Origin: Amorphochlora amoebiformis
Lineage: Eukaryota > Cercozoa > Chlorarachniophyceae
Assembly: GCA_054601695.1 (NCBI GenBank)
Contig: BAAHQB010000172.1
Coordinates: forward strand, 1-64,000
Reading direction: 5' to 3'
Length of the DNA: 64,000 nt
Shown here: piece by piece, positions 1 through 64,000 of the stretch
How the letters are laid out: every line of letters begins with the position of its first letter
Numbering within the stretch: position 1 is the first letter of the stretch
The notes under the pieces: generated by a model
Databases searched by the model: none
Seen by the model: only the letters and a program-made list of their open reading frames with translations
Told to the model about the DNA's origin: nothing
Made by a program: the position numbers and the translations under genes

Positions 1-177
1 TAATAATGATAATAATAGTATTAATAAAAAAAAAACGAAGAATATTAATGATAATGATAATAATATACACGTATATATATATATATATATATATATAAAT
101 ATGTATAATATACAATAATTACAATAATAATAGTAATACGTATGTATATATACAACGTAATACTACATACATGTATA

Positions 178-219
<42 letters not shown>

Positions 220-359
220 TAAATATATATATATATTTATATATATATATATTATACATACAATAATTATAATAATAGTAATAATAATACATATGTATAT
301 ATGCAACGTATACTACTTACATGTATAATGCATATATATATATATGTATATATATATAT

Positions 360-436
<77 letters not shown>

Positions 437-455
437 GTACATATATGTAAATTAT

Positions 456-512
<57 letters not shown>

Positions 513-531
513 CATACACACCCACACACAA

Positions 532-576
<45 letters not shown>

Positions 577-647
577 CTCATATACATATATATACATATA
601 TATATACACATATATATATGTTCATTTCTGTATATATACCTCCACAT

Positions 648-705
<58 letters not shown>

Positions 706-745
706 CAATGCACACTAATCCAACCCCCCCAAACCGAAAAAATCT
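1..745. repeat. TA repeat downstream of gene 1
   Basis: AAT-rich start, then interrupted (TA)n. A direct repeat is embedded: ATACTACATACATGTATAATG-like sequence at about 160-182 and 310-332, each preceded by ATAATAGTAATA. No coding signal. The last 30 bases before gene 1 are C-rich. Confidence 0.7.
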
Positions 746-22017
<21,272 letters not shown>

Positions 22018-22384
22018 TTGAGAATATTTCTTAGAAGCGCGGAATCGACCGGGACTACACAGTTCGGAAAGAAGGGGGACACGAGATCGTTCGGGCTGTG
22101 ATTGTGATGGCTCTTGGTAATGCGGTCGTAGCGTGATCCTGCGCTTCGTCACGATGTGTCACAATCGTGAATCAGGGGCCGAGGGCCCGAGGTGGATTTG
22201 CGCGCCGTCCTTTTGGTACCATTGTTCACCAGTACATGTGGTTGGTTGCTCCTGCTACACGTGGTTTCTTTCTTTATGAGTAGGAGTGGATGTCTGACGA
22301 TTTTGTGTTCATTTAGGCATCGGGTTGTCTGGACGAGCTCAATTCAGCTGAACGGATATCTTTGGGGCGGATAGGAGTTCGAAT
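22018..22384. promoter_or_regulatory. Shared 5' spacer of divergent genes 1 and 2
   Basis: The 367 bp between the ATG of gene 1 (minus) and the ATG of the RCC1 gene (plus) contain no TA microsatellite and are of mixed composition, unlike the surroundings. By position it must carry the 5' UTRs and promoters of both genes. I see no TATA box or other element that I can name with confidence. Confidence 0.5.
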
Positions 22385-24099
22385 ATGCAGCTCGAGCAGC
22401 CCAGCTCATCGATCTTCACAGAAACCACAAAAACCTCATCCTTAGCCTCATCTTCAAGGAAACGAAAAGCGGAAGGAGAATATCCCAGAGGCCCTGAACA
22501 ACCGCATCAGTATGCGGGTATCAATCGTAAACCTAAACTGAAAGCCCCGATCCAATACCCTACACCCTCATATCCCAATCGATAACAAACCGATAATCAA
22601 AATATTGATGTAACTTAGAGTTGTATTTCTATATTCATTCCCAGCCCCTGTTGCACCGCGAAGGCTATCCCACCCTGAAGGCAAGCTCATGACCTTCGGC
22701 ACTAACTCCTTCGCTCAGCTAGGTTTGGGAAGGCGGTATCCTGAGCGAAAGAAACCGACCCCTGTGAGAGCCATCAATTCTGTTGTCGTTCAAGTGGCGT
22801 GCGGAAGCCAACATACGGCCGCTGTGGATGCTAGAGGTCGAGTTTGGACCTGCGGAAGCAACGATGAGGGCGCTCTGGGAAGGCGAACGAGTAGGAACAC
22901 GGAGGATAGTGAGGATGAGTATATTCCTCAGATTGTCACTGGGCTTCCATCGAATATCAAGATGGTTTGTGAGAATAATCCGCACCCTCCTCTCCCTTTG
23001 GTCCGCTCTCACAATTCTCTTCCTCTGTTTTCCTACACCCCGTTATCCTGTCCCCTCTACTTCGCCAACCTCTGTCTTGTTTCCTAAGTCTCATCTCTCG
23101 TTTTGTTTCCTATTTCCGCCCGACAGCTGACTTGCGGAGACTCCCATACAATTGTCCTACTCGACACCGGTGAAGTCTGGGGGTGGGGGATCTTCAGAGA
23201 TGCGAGCAATAACAACCCCGGCATGGGGTTTATCAAAGCGGGCCGCAAGGCTAAGGAGGATGCTCCTGTTAAGATCCCCGGATTCGGCCAAAAACAAGTT
23301 ACTGCAATATCTTCCGGCTCCGACCACTGTTTAGCGCTGACCACCGACGGTTGTGTATTCCAGTGGGGTGATTCATGCACATGCACCCACGGCAACGATC
23401 AGAAAAATGTGGAAGAGAAGCTTGTTCCTCAGGAAGTACAACTGGAACGAAGGGCCGTCTCTGTGTTCGCGGGCGGCAATTGTAGTTTCGCGGTTCTCGA
23501 GGATGGCTCAGTCTACGCGTGGGGATTGGATAATTGGGGGCAGCTCGGCGTGAATGCTTCCCCTCGCGACCCGAAAGCTGACCAGTGGATCTATCCCCCC
23601 CGGCGCGTCCTCAGCGACTTCGGAGGGGATAAAATCCGAAAGATAGCTTCCACCATCCAGCACACCATCTTTTTGACCGAAAGGGGATCACTCTTTGCTT
23701 GCGGTTGTGGGCACTACGGTCGATTGGGAATCCGCGATGCGGGAGACCAGGTATCAACTCCTAGAGCCATTGAGATTCCGCGAACCGGGCGACTGGTGAA
23801 GCGCTTCGTCGATATCGCCGTTGGAGAGCTGCACTCTCTCGCGTGCACCAAGGATGGAAAGTTGTTCTCATGGGGTGTGGGAGACAACATGCAGCTGGGC
23901 AACGGCGAGGATAAGGAAGAGAAGGTACCAACCGAGGTTGTATCCGGTCGGCTAAACGGTAATATTACATTTGGATCCAAACGTACAACATAAATATACT
24001 TAAATTATATATATATATATATATATGTATATGTATATGTATAAAGCTATGTACATACGTCTTTTAAACTTAATCACACAGTTGGACATGATACATAAG

Positions 24100-24138
<39 letters not shown>

Positions 24139-24162
24139 GTATGTGTCTGTGCAAAAATATTA

Positions 24163-24228
<66 letters not shown>

Positions 24229-24597
24229 AATATAATATATATGTGTGTATATATATTTACATGCATATATATATATATATATATGTAAGTATGTATTCAT
24301 AAATTCTTTACATACTGCAAGTGGGTATAATACCCACGTGTTGTTGCAGTATCTTCTTTAGTAGAAGTGTGATTTCTTCTTTGTAGTAAGTAGGCTATGC
24401 ACGTGGTTTTTTGTTTGTAATGTAGGCTATGCACGGCATTTGTGTCGTGATAGACCACTTCGGTTTGTGAATTCCTTTTCCATTTGACACTCTAACGAGT
24501 GGAAATTTGGGTTACGTTGGCGAGTGTGACCGAACATAGCACTCCTTTGCGTATACGACTACACAGATGTGTTGACCGATAAATACATGTATGAATT

Positions 24598-24640
<43 letters not shown>

Positions 24641-24656
24641 AATATATTATATATAC

Positions 24657-24699
<43 letters not shown>

Positions 24700-26332
24700 A
24701 TATGCCTGTGTTTCATAGGTCTGAAGGAGCGAGGGATTCTTCCAAAGAAAGTAATAGCTGTGGCCGCTGGATCAGAACACTCAGCTCTCATTGCAGTCCC
24801 CATCAAGTCAACAAAACCGACGACCAAGTCAATCGTTGACCTCACGGGAACATCTACCATGGAGCTTGACCAGGCGATAGCTGCTCCAATTCAGGTCCAA
24901 GCATCAGCAGTCACCATGGTTGGGTCGAGAAAACGGAAGGCACAGACCGACCTGCGGATAAGTGGAAAATACACGAACGCAACACAATCCCAAGACTCAC
25001 AGCAGACCCGGTTACGAGAGCCAAAATGTTCCACCACAAACCGCCAGCTATCGGATTACAAGGGAGGCAAGCTGCTCACGGTTGGGCTTAATGAGTATGG
25101 GGTTCTCGGCCTCCCCGACAGGGTCAACGAGAGAAACCGCCCAGCAGTTATCAACTCCATCACCACCCCAATCGCAAAGATCGCGTGCGGGCCGCAGCAC
25201 ACTCTGGTTTTGGATGTGAAGGGGTACATATGGACCCATGGAGTGAACGATATGGGGGAGCTGGGAAGACCCACAAGGAAGGGCACCGCTGATGAGCGGA
25301 CACCTACTCGTGTAAAGGGGCTTCCGACAAACATCAAGATGGTACAGATCTCATATTTTTGTGGTTAAGAATAACATGTTCTATACTCCATAGGTAACAT
25401 CTGGGACAACGCATAATCTTGTTCTCTTGACTACCGGAGAGCTCTGGGGCTGGGGAATTTTCCGGGAGCCCGCCAACGAGAATCGAAAGTTAGGATTCAT
25501 CCGGCCGTATGTTCGCGGAGGCCCATCAGCAATCGAGAAAGCTCCCGTCAAGCTCACAATATTCGAGCACAAGCGCATCCATTGTATAGCCTCAGGGTCA
25601 GATCATTGTCTGGCACTCAACGAAGACGGTAGCGTATGGCAATGGGGGGATGCGTGCACTTCTTCAGATGACAGTCAAATATTGTCGTCTGGTGCAGCAA
25701 AGCTGACTCCTCACCAAGTTCCCTTGAGCGGCAAGGCCACTGCAATATTCTCTGGAGCCAGTTGCAGCTTCGCCGTACTCGAAGACGGAAAAGTCTATGC
25801 GTGGGGAGCGGATCATAACGGCCAGCTCGGCGTACAGAGCAACGTTGAGAACCGGGACAAGTGGGTATTTCCTCCCAAGCCCGTGGACAGTACGTTTGGC
25901 GGGGGCAGGATTCGCAAGATAGCCTCTGCACAGAAGCACACCATATTCCTCACAGAGAACGGCAAGGTATTTGCATGCGGCTCAGCACATGACGGGCGGT
26001 TGGGCCTAGCCGAGGTCGGGGAGTATTCTCTGACGCCACGGGAGGTTGCATTTCCCAAGAAGGTGCAGGTAGTAGATATAGCGGTGGCGGACGGACACTC
26101 GGTTGCCTGCACCATCGGCGGAGAAGTGTACACGTGGGGAAGCGGTGATTTATTCCCTTTAGGGACCGGAAGGGATGAGGAGGAAAAGACGCCGAAGCAG
26201 GTTCACGGACGTCAACTTGACGGTAGACTATATTTCAAATGTAATATATATATATATATATATATAGATAGATATATATATATATATATGTATATTTCAT
26301 ATATTACATGTATGTATTGCACATATATTATT

Positions 26333-26423
<91 letters not shown>

Positions 26424-26583
26424 ATACATATATATATATATATATGTATATGTATATGTATATGTATGTATAAGTATGTATGTATATATGTATATATATA
26501 TATATATAATATTCTAAGAAGAGGCTGCAACAACAACATACATGTATATATGTATGCGTATGTATTCATGTATGTATCTATGC

Positions 26584-26624
<41 letters not shown>

Positions 26625-26679
26625 TATATGTATGTATATATAAATACGCATTGATTCATACATTTACATATACACTAGA

Positions 26680-26720
<41 letters not shown>

Positions 26721-28806
26721 TATATAGTATATGTGCCTCAGGCTATGCGGAATCGAATATACCGAAGCGACGAGTGATAGCGGTGGCGTGCGGAAACGTT
26801 TTCAGCGCGTTCCTTGGACTAGAAGGAGAAGAAGCGTTGAAACAACATGCAACGTCTAGTAACATAATGCACTCGACGAAGAAGAGGCGAACAGTGCCCA
26901 AGCCTAAGGCATCCCTTGGGAAAGCAGAATCAGCTATGAACAATACCCAGCGTCAAGCCTGGACAGCAAACTCATCGGATTCTGTGTCGGACAGCAAGGG
27001 AGGAAAGTTGCTTACGGTTGGGCTCAATGAGTATGGGGTTCTCGGCCTCCCTGACAGGGTGAACGAGAGAAACCGCCCGGCAGTTATCAACTCCATCACC
27101 ACTCCACTCGCAAAGATCGCGTGCGGGCCGCAGCACACTCTGGTTTTGGATGTGAAGGGGTACATATGGACCCATGGAGTGAACGATATGGGGGAGCTGG
27201 GAAGACCCACAAGGAAGGGCACCGCTGATGAGCGGACACCTACTCGTGTAAAGGGGCTTCCGACAAACATCAAGATGGTACAGATCTCATATTTTTGTGG
27301 TTAAGAATAACATATTCTATACTCCATAGGTAACATCTGGGACAACGCATAATCTTGTTCTCTTGACTACCGGAGAGCTCTGGGGCTGGGGAATTTTCCG
27401 GGAGCCCGCCAACGAGAATCGAAAGTTAGGATTCATCCGGCCGTATGTTCGCGGAGGCCCATCAGCAATCGAGAAAGCTCCCGTCAAGCTCACAATATTC
27501 GAGCACAAGCGCATCCATTGTATAGCCTCAGGGTCAGATCATTGTCTGGCACTCAACGAAGACGGCAGCGTATGGCAATGGGGGGATGCGTGCACTTCTT
27601 CAGACGACAGCCAAATATTGTCGTCTGGTGTAGCAAAGCTGACTCCTCACCAAGTTCCCTTGAGCGGCAAGGCCACTGCAATCTTCTCTGGAGCCAGTTG
27701 CAGCTTCGCCGTACTCGAAGACGGAAAAGTCTACGCGTGGGGAGCGGATCATAACGGCCAGCTCGGCGTACAGAGCAACGTTGAGAACCGGGACAAGTGG
27801 GTATTTCCTCCCAAGCCCGTGGACAGTACGTTTGGCGGGGGCAGGATTCGCAAGATAGCCTCTGCTCAGAAGCACACCATATTCCTCACAGAGAACGGCA
27901 AGGTATTTGCATGCGGCTCAGCACATGACGGGCGGTTGGGCCTAGCGAACGTCGGGGAGTATTCTCTGACGCCACGGGAGGTTATGTTTCCCAAGAAAGG
28001 GCGCCTACTGAAGCGGGTTGTAGATATAGCGGTGGCGGACGGGCACTCCGTTGCCTGCACTATCGACGGGGAGGTCTACACGTGGGGAAGCGGAGATTTG
28101 TTTCCTCTGGGGACGGGGAGGGATGAGGAAGAGAAGACTCCAAGGCAGGTCCACGGTCGTCAGCTCGATGGTACACTCACACAATATTAGAAAAAGATAT
28201 AGTTATGTGTCATGCTGTCTGTAAATACCGATAACCTCTGTCTACTGCAGGCTTCGCGGACAAAAACATCCCAAAGCGGCAAGTCGTGGCCGTCGCCTGT
28301 GGAAACGTCTTCAGTGCATTCCTTGGGATTGACGAGGATAGTGAAAACTCCCCACCCCAAACATTGAATGCAACTGCCAAGGCACCGAAGCGCAAGGCTC
28401 CAGAACCCGTTGAATTATTCGACCAAAAAGGAGCTGAGCCCCAGGAACCCGAATCGCCGCGGGTATAGCAATCTAAACATTGTCTTGTTATTTCGGAAGA
28501 GTAATTTGGCACTATTAAAAGGGGGCAAAGAGGATGAAATTTCAAAAGGTGTACTCCCAGTTGACACCGCTTCGCATACGAAAGATGTACACCGAGAATT
28601 TTGATCGTACGGACCAATGGTTGAGGGAGAATGTTAACGTTGAGGCTATGTTTCGGGATGGGAACGATCAGGATGAGAAGGATCAGGCCTCGGGTGAGTA
28701 TATCGTACATATTTTTCGCATGTAGTTATACACGAATTACAAATAATATCTCCACACATGCACACGTAGTACTTACAAGTATATGTACGTGTACATACAT
28801 ATATTT

Positions 28807-28897
<91 letters not shown>

Positions 28898-28909
28898 TAA
28901 TATATATAT

Positions 28910-28960
<51 letters not shown>

Positions 28961-29065
28961 CATCCATATATTATATATATATATATATATACATATTGAA
29001 TAATTTATTTTGCAGTATAAAAGTTTGATTTATCTACAGACATAAATGTTTATGTATACATGTAC

Positions 29066-29114
<49 letters not shown>

Positions 29115-29361
29115 CTAGTGTATATATATATATATAAATAAATGAATAAGATATATATGAGTATATTATAAATGTATATCATAACATACAGAGCTGAGAA
29201 GGGAGGGCAAAATCAAGTTGATGAAGTTCTTCGCGAACTACGACCCATTCAGAAAACTCTCGGATATAGAAGACATGATCAACGAGTGGTCGCGTAAGGG
29301 AGGGAATTGGTTCGAGGAGCTGAGCCAGTCTCTTAGCCGCACGTACGGTGCAAGGCCGTAG
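22385..29361 (+). CDS. Gene 2: triple RCC1-propeller protein
   Basis: A 1558-aa protein with three complete RCC1 (regulator of chromosome condensation) beta-propellers in tandem. Exons: 22385-22526, 22645-22964, 23127-23958, 24719-25341, 25394-26222, 26742-27277, 27330-28170, 28251-28462, 28522-28693, 29192-29361. The total of 4677 nt is a multiple of three. All introns are GT-AG. Introns 4 and 6 are 52 nt and nearly identical, while introns 3, 5 and 9 (760, 519 and 498 nt) hold the TA repeats. A single polypeptide is certain because exons 24719-25341 and 26742-27277 run without a stop from the last strand of one propeller through a linker into the next. Linkers carry NLS-like SRKRKA, TKKRR and [11 protein letters not shown]1 folds bind proteins or nucleosomes, and RCC1 itself is the Ran GEF; I cannot tell which role applies here. 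The start is the ATG at 22385, with an in-frame stop 34 nt upstream. Confidence 0.93.
22645..24790 (+). CDS. RCC1 propeller 1 of gene 2
   Basis: Seven blades can be counted: [82 protein letters not shown]. Each is followed by the A-C/S-G-x-x-H-T/S strand (for example [10 protein letters not shown]). The last strand ([18 protein letters not shown]) lies beyond a 760-nt intron, in exon 24719-25341. This unit is the most diverged of the three and is preceded by an N-terminal tail with SRKRKAEGE. Its phase-0 intron (22965-23126, 162 nt) sits at the same codon as the 52-nt introns of units 2 and 3, so the gene structure was duplicated with the domain. Confidence 0.92.
24312..24352. repeat. Hairpin in RCC1 intron
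   Basis: Outer arms ATACTGCAA and TTGCAGTAT (9 bp) enclose the inner palindrome GTGGGTA-taa-TACCCAC (7 bp), with a six-base bulge on one side. It starts a 280-bp island of non-repetitive sequence (about 24305-24590) inside an otherwise TA-filled intron. Further on, TAGGCTATGCACG occurs twice (about 24390 and 24424). Confidence 0.6.
25063..26800 (+). CDS. RCC1 propeller 2 of gene 2
   Basis: Full seven-bladed unit beginning [17 protein letters not shown] and closing with [19 protein letters not shown] in exon 26742-27277. It is nearly identical to unit 3 at DNA level, including the intron at 25342-25393, which differs from 27278-27329 at one of 52 positions. One difference is structural: near 26055 it reads [12 protein letters not shown] where unit 3 has [16 protein letters not shown], a four-residue loss in a loop. 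The intron after blade 7 (26223-26741) is TA repeat with a short (ATT)n tract. Confidence 0.93.
26998..28320 (+). CDS. RCC1 propeller 3 of gene 2
   Basis: Third seven-bladed unit (KGGKLLTVG start, [19 protein letters not shown] end). The intron before the last strand is only 80 nt (28171-28250) and has no TA repeat, whereas the matching introns of units 1 and 2 are 760 and 519 nt and repeat-filled. The simplest reading is that the short intron is ancestral and that repeats expanded in the other two, or were lost here. Synonymous changes against unit 2 are few, so the duplication is recent or kept homogeneous by gene conversion. Confidence 0.93.
28522..29361 (+). CDS. Gene 2, C-terminal helical module
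   Basis: Two last exons, 28522-28693 and 29192-29361. They join to propeller 3 through a 59-nt intron (28463-28521, GTATAG to AAAAG) in phase 0 and a 498-nt TA intron with a consensus donor (GTGAGT). They end with [18 protein letters not shown], then a short helix and GARP-stop. The pattern F-x-x-Y-D-P-x-x-x-x-x-I resembles a small motif seen at the ends of various protist proteins (inference from memory of sequence style). If splicing stopped at the TAG at 28466, the protein would end just after propeller 3 and this part would be a separate gene. Confidence 0.7.
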
Positions 29362-30075
29362 CCTATTTCTAGATTTAAGTTTTAGTTCAGTAAATCTGTT
29401 GAATCTCGACTCATTCTCTAGATTAATCTATATCATCTACTAGTGACATCTAGCAAGAGTCTAGAGCATACTCTAGATACTGTCTAGACTGTAGCTAGCT
29501 AGAAGCTAGTAGTGGGTACGTAGGTATACGCATCATGATCTAGATATGCTAGATATGCTTCTAGTATATCTCTAGATCTAGTAGACTTAGCCTAGTTAGC
29601 TATCGTCTGACTAGTCTGATTCTAGAGTATACCAGCTCAGTGTGAGCATGAGTATCGAGAGCTAGCTCTATAATAGTTAGATAATCTAGATAATACCTAG
29701 AATACATAAAATACTCGTAGTAGTACACCAGGCTAGACTAAGTAAGTATATATCATCAAGTATTAACACAGTGGACCTACTTATTACTTATTAACTTTCC
29801 AATCTAAACTACTAGACTCTAGAGACTAGCTAGCCTAGTGGACTACTGATCTAGTATATCTACTTCTACTGGTCTATGATTATCTCTCTATTAATAGCTA
29901 GATAGACTATTATTAATTTTATTGTTGATCAGTAAGTACTATTAGTTCGTAGTGAACTCGAAGTCGGCTATGCATAAGCGCTATGTCTAGTATGTATCTA
30001 GAGCTATTGGTCGAGCTAGTAACTAGAGTAACCAGCAGGTACTCTGGGTACTGCGCAGAAAACTCAGACAAGTTT
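29362..30075. other. Convergent 3' spacer, CTAG-rich
   Basis: The 714 bp between the stop of the RCC1 gene and the stop of the PhyH gene contain no TA microsatellite and no credible exon. CTAG, usually inside TCTAGA or ACTAGT, recurs many times. The same signature appears after the stop of gene 4 at about 63200-63790. Polyadenylation signals for both convergent genes should lie here. Confidence 0.6.
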
Positions 30076-48628
<18,553 letters not shown>

Positions 48629-48837
48629 CGGAACCTAAAATATGGGTTCCGTGCCGAATGTGATGTGACGGAATGTTGTGTCACGTAAACGCATATCTGA
48701 TCTTAGATATCAATATATCACAAAGCGATATAAAGCTATGTGAGTTGAAATCTATTATTCATATATGAACATATCTATCTCAAATATCCTAAATCCAACT
48801 TTTTCGCCCACGGAGTGACACAACAGTGTGACAGAAA
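48629..48837. promoter_or_regulatory. Divergent promoter between genes 3 and 4, with inverted repeat
   Basis: A 209-bp spacer between two ATGs pointing away from each other. TGTTGTGTCAC at 48674-48684 and GTGACACAACA at 48815-48825 form a perfect 11-bp inverted repeat near the two start codons. The middle is AT-rich without being a TA microsatellite. An inverted site close to both starts would suit a factor that acts on both genes (inference). Confidence 0.45.
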
Positions 48838-63094
<14,257 letters not shown>

Positions 63095-63660
63095 CGATCG
63101 CGGTTATCTGCCTTGGACTACTATGGCGCGGCATATCCAGGATAGTACTAGTAGTAGTACAGGTAGCCTTAGTAGCCCCACTCCAGTAGAGTAAGTAACC
63201 GTGAGTGATACTCTAGACTAAGTTCAGTTGGATGTCTTGTGATTACGGATGGCTCAGATTTAAACTAGGTATTCATGATCATTGGTCCAGTGCCAGTCTC
63301 TGTAATCTACAGCCGGGTATTCTTACTAGTCTTAATATATCTAACTTGTATTGTGCATCATCTACTAGATCTAGATCATGATATATCCACTGAGTATAGC
63401 TCGTGCTATATACTCACTTAAATGCTTTAATATTCTCTATCTAGTACATTGTAGCGGCTAGACCTTACATATAATCTAGAAGATCTAGATGCCATGATCC
63501 TTTTTTATACGTAAGCTCATATTATCATGATATATGTAATACGATTACCAAGACTGGCTAGATCCAGTAGATTACAATTTTAGATCTAGAGCCTCGGATT
63601 CTAGATAATTGTGCATCGGATTATAGCAAATACATGATAGTTTACTGGAAATTAATTTGT
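63095..63660. other. Convergent 3' spacer of genes 4 and 5, CTAG-rich
   Basis: No TA microsatellite. CTAG recurs many times (TCTAGATCTAGATC, ATCTAGAAGATCTAGATGCC), as in 29362-30075. A second frame of exon 62864-63094 stays open to 63194 with a Ser-rich end, so a slightly longer 3' coding end of gene 4 is possible. Confidence 0.55.
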
Positions 63661-63678
63661 GCAGTTGTCTAGAGCGTG

Positions 63679-63732
63679 TTATCTAACGCCGCCAGCTGCA
63701 GACATTTTCGCTTCGCGTAGTGAGTTCATTAC
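63679..63732 (-). CDS. Gene 5, probable terminal exon
   Basis: After acceptor AATTTATTACAG (minus strand) an 18-codon exon reads VMNSLREAKMSAAGGVR-stop (TAA at 63681-63679). It converges with gene 4, repeating the arrangement of genes 2 and 3. The plus strand of the same island also has AG and GT and an open frame, but its continuation gives an immediate stop. Only this exon is visible; the rest lies beyond the window. Confidence 0.4.
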   Translation of the reverse strand, partial: VMNSLREAKMSAAGGVR

Positions 63733-63794
63733 CTGTAATAAATTAATGATGTTATTGATATTGTACTATAATCTAGATCTTTTATTTTTCCCGC

Positions 63795-63849
63795 AGGACA
63801 CGCAGACACACACACAATCCTATACAATATATAATAAAGTATAATACAA

Positions 63850-63895
<46 letters not shown>

Positions 63896-63921
63896 TATAA
63901 ATATATGTATACATATTTTAT

Positions 63922-63952
<31 letters not shown>

Positions 63953-64000
63953 TATGGATATCTATATATACATATATACATATATGTGTATATATACACA
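63795..64000. repeat. TA repeat at window end
   Basis: Short (CA)n followed by interrupted (TA)n. No exon seen. If gene 5 is real, this is one of its introns. Confidence 0.7.

Noticed and set aside
63659-63844. Plus-strand continuation of gene 4 through CCCGCAG at about 63797
   Set aside because: The acceptor is strong, but joining 63660-63735 to it creates an immediate stop. Gene 4 already ends at 63094.

Overview
This window is eukaryotic nuclear DNA from an organism I cannot name; a protist or alga seems most likely. Almost all of the sequence is (TA)n microsatellite, mixed with blocks of degenerate vertebrate-type telomeric repeat (TTAGGG/CCCTAA). Nearly every long ORF is only a translation of TA repeat (YIYIYI). 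The real genes show up as short, GC-richer islands between the repeats, most of them flanked by AG and GT. When consecutive islands are joined at those sites, reading phase is conserved over long chains. The window then resolves into four long, intron-rich genes plus the 3' end of a fifth, and TA and telomeric repeats make up most intron sequence.

Layout. (1) Minus strand, 22017 to 746: a 37-exon model (2820 nt, 939 aa) of unknown function, with two TPR-like helical segments, basic segments, a Ser/Pro-rich region and an N-P-G-M-Q-G repeat. (2) Plus strand, 22385 to 29361: a 10-exon gene (4677 nt, 1558 aa) with three complete seven-bladed RCC1 propellers in tandem and a short helical C-terminal module. 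It is the best-supported gene because its exons are long. (3) Minus strand, 48628 to 30076: a phytanoyl-CoA dioxygenase (PhyH)-family Fe(II)/2-oxoglutarate oxygenase, probably membrane-anchored, cut into about 30 exons that include 6-, 7- and 15-nt microexons. All family motifs appear in the right order once it is spliced. (4) Plus strand, 48838 to 63094: a 19-exon model (1302 nt, 433 aa) with a hydrophobic N-terminus and a very basic C-terminal tail, which I do not recognise. (5) The terminal exon of a further minus-strand gene lies at 63732-63679.

Genes 1/2 and 3/4 are divergent pairs with short shared 5' spacers (367 and 209 bp). Genes 2/3 and 4/5 are convergent, and their 3' spacers are non-repetitive and unusually rich in CTAG.

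Other content: a tRNA-derived SINE family with intronic copies, foldback repeats, and a recurring oddity in which fragments of exons, together with one splice site, have been tandemly duplicated inside the neighbouring TA repeat. All splicing was inferred by eye from GT/AG sites and phase. RNA evidence was not available, and individual exon borders, above all of microexons, can be wrong even where the gene is right.
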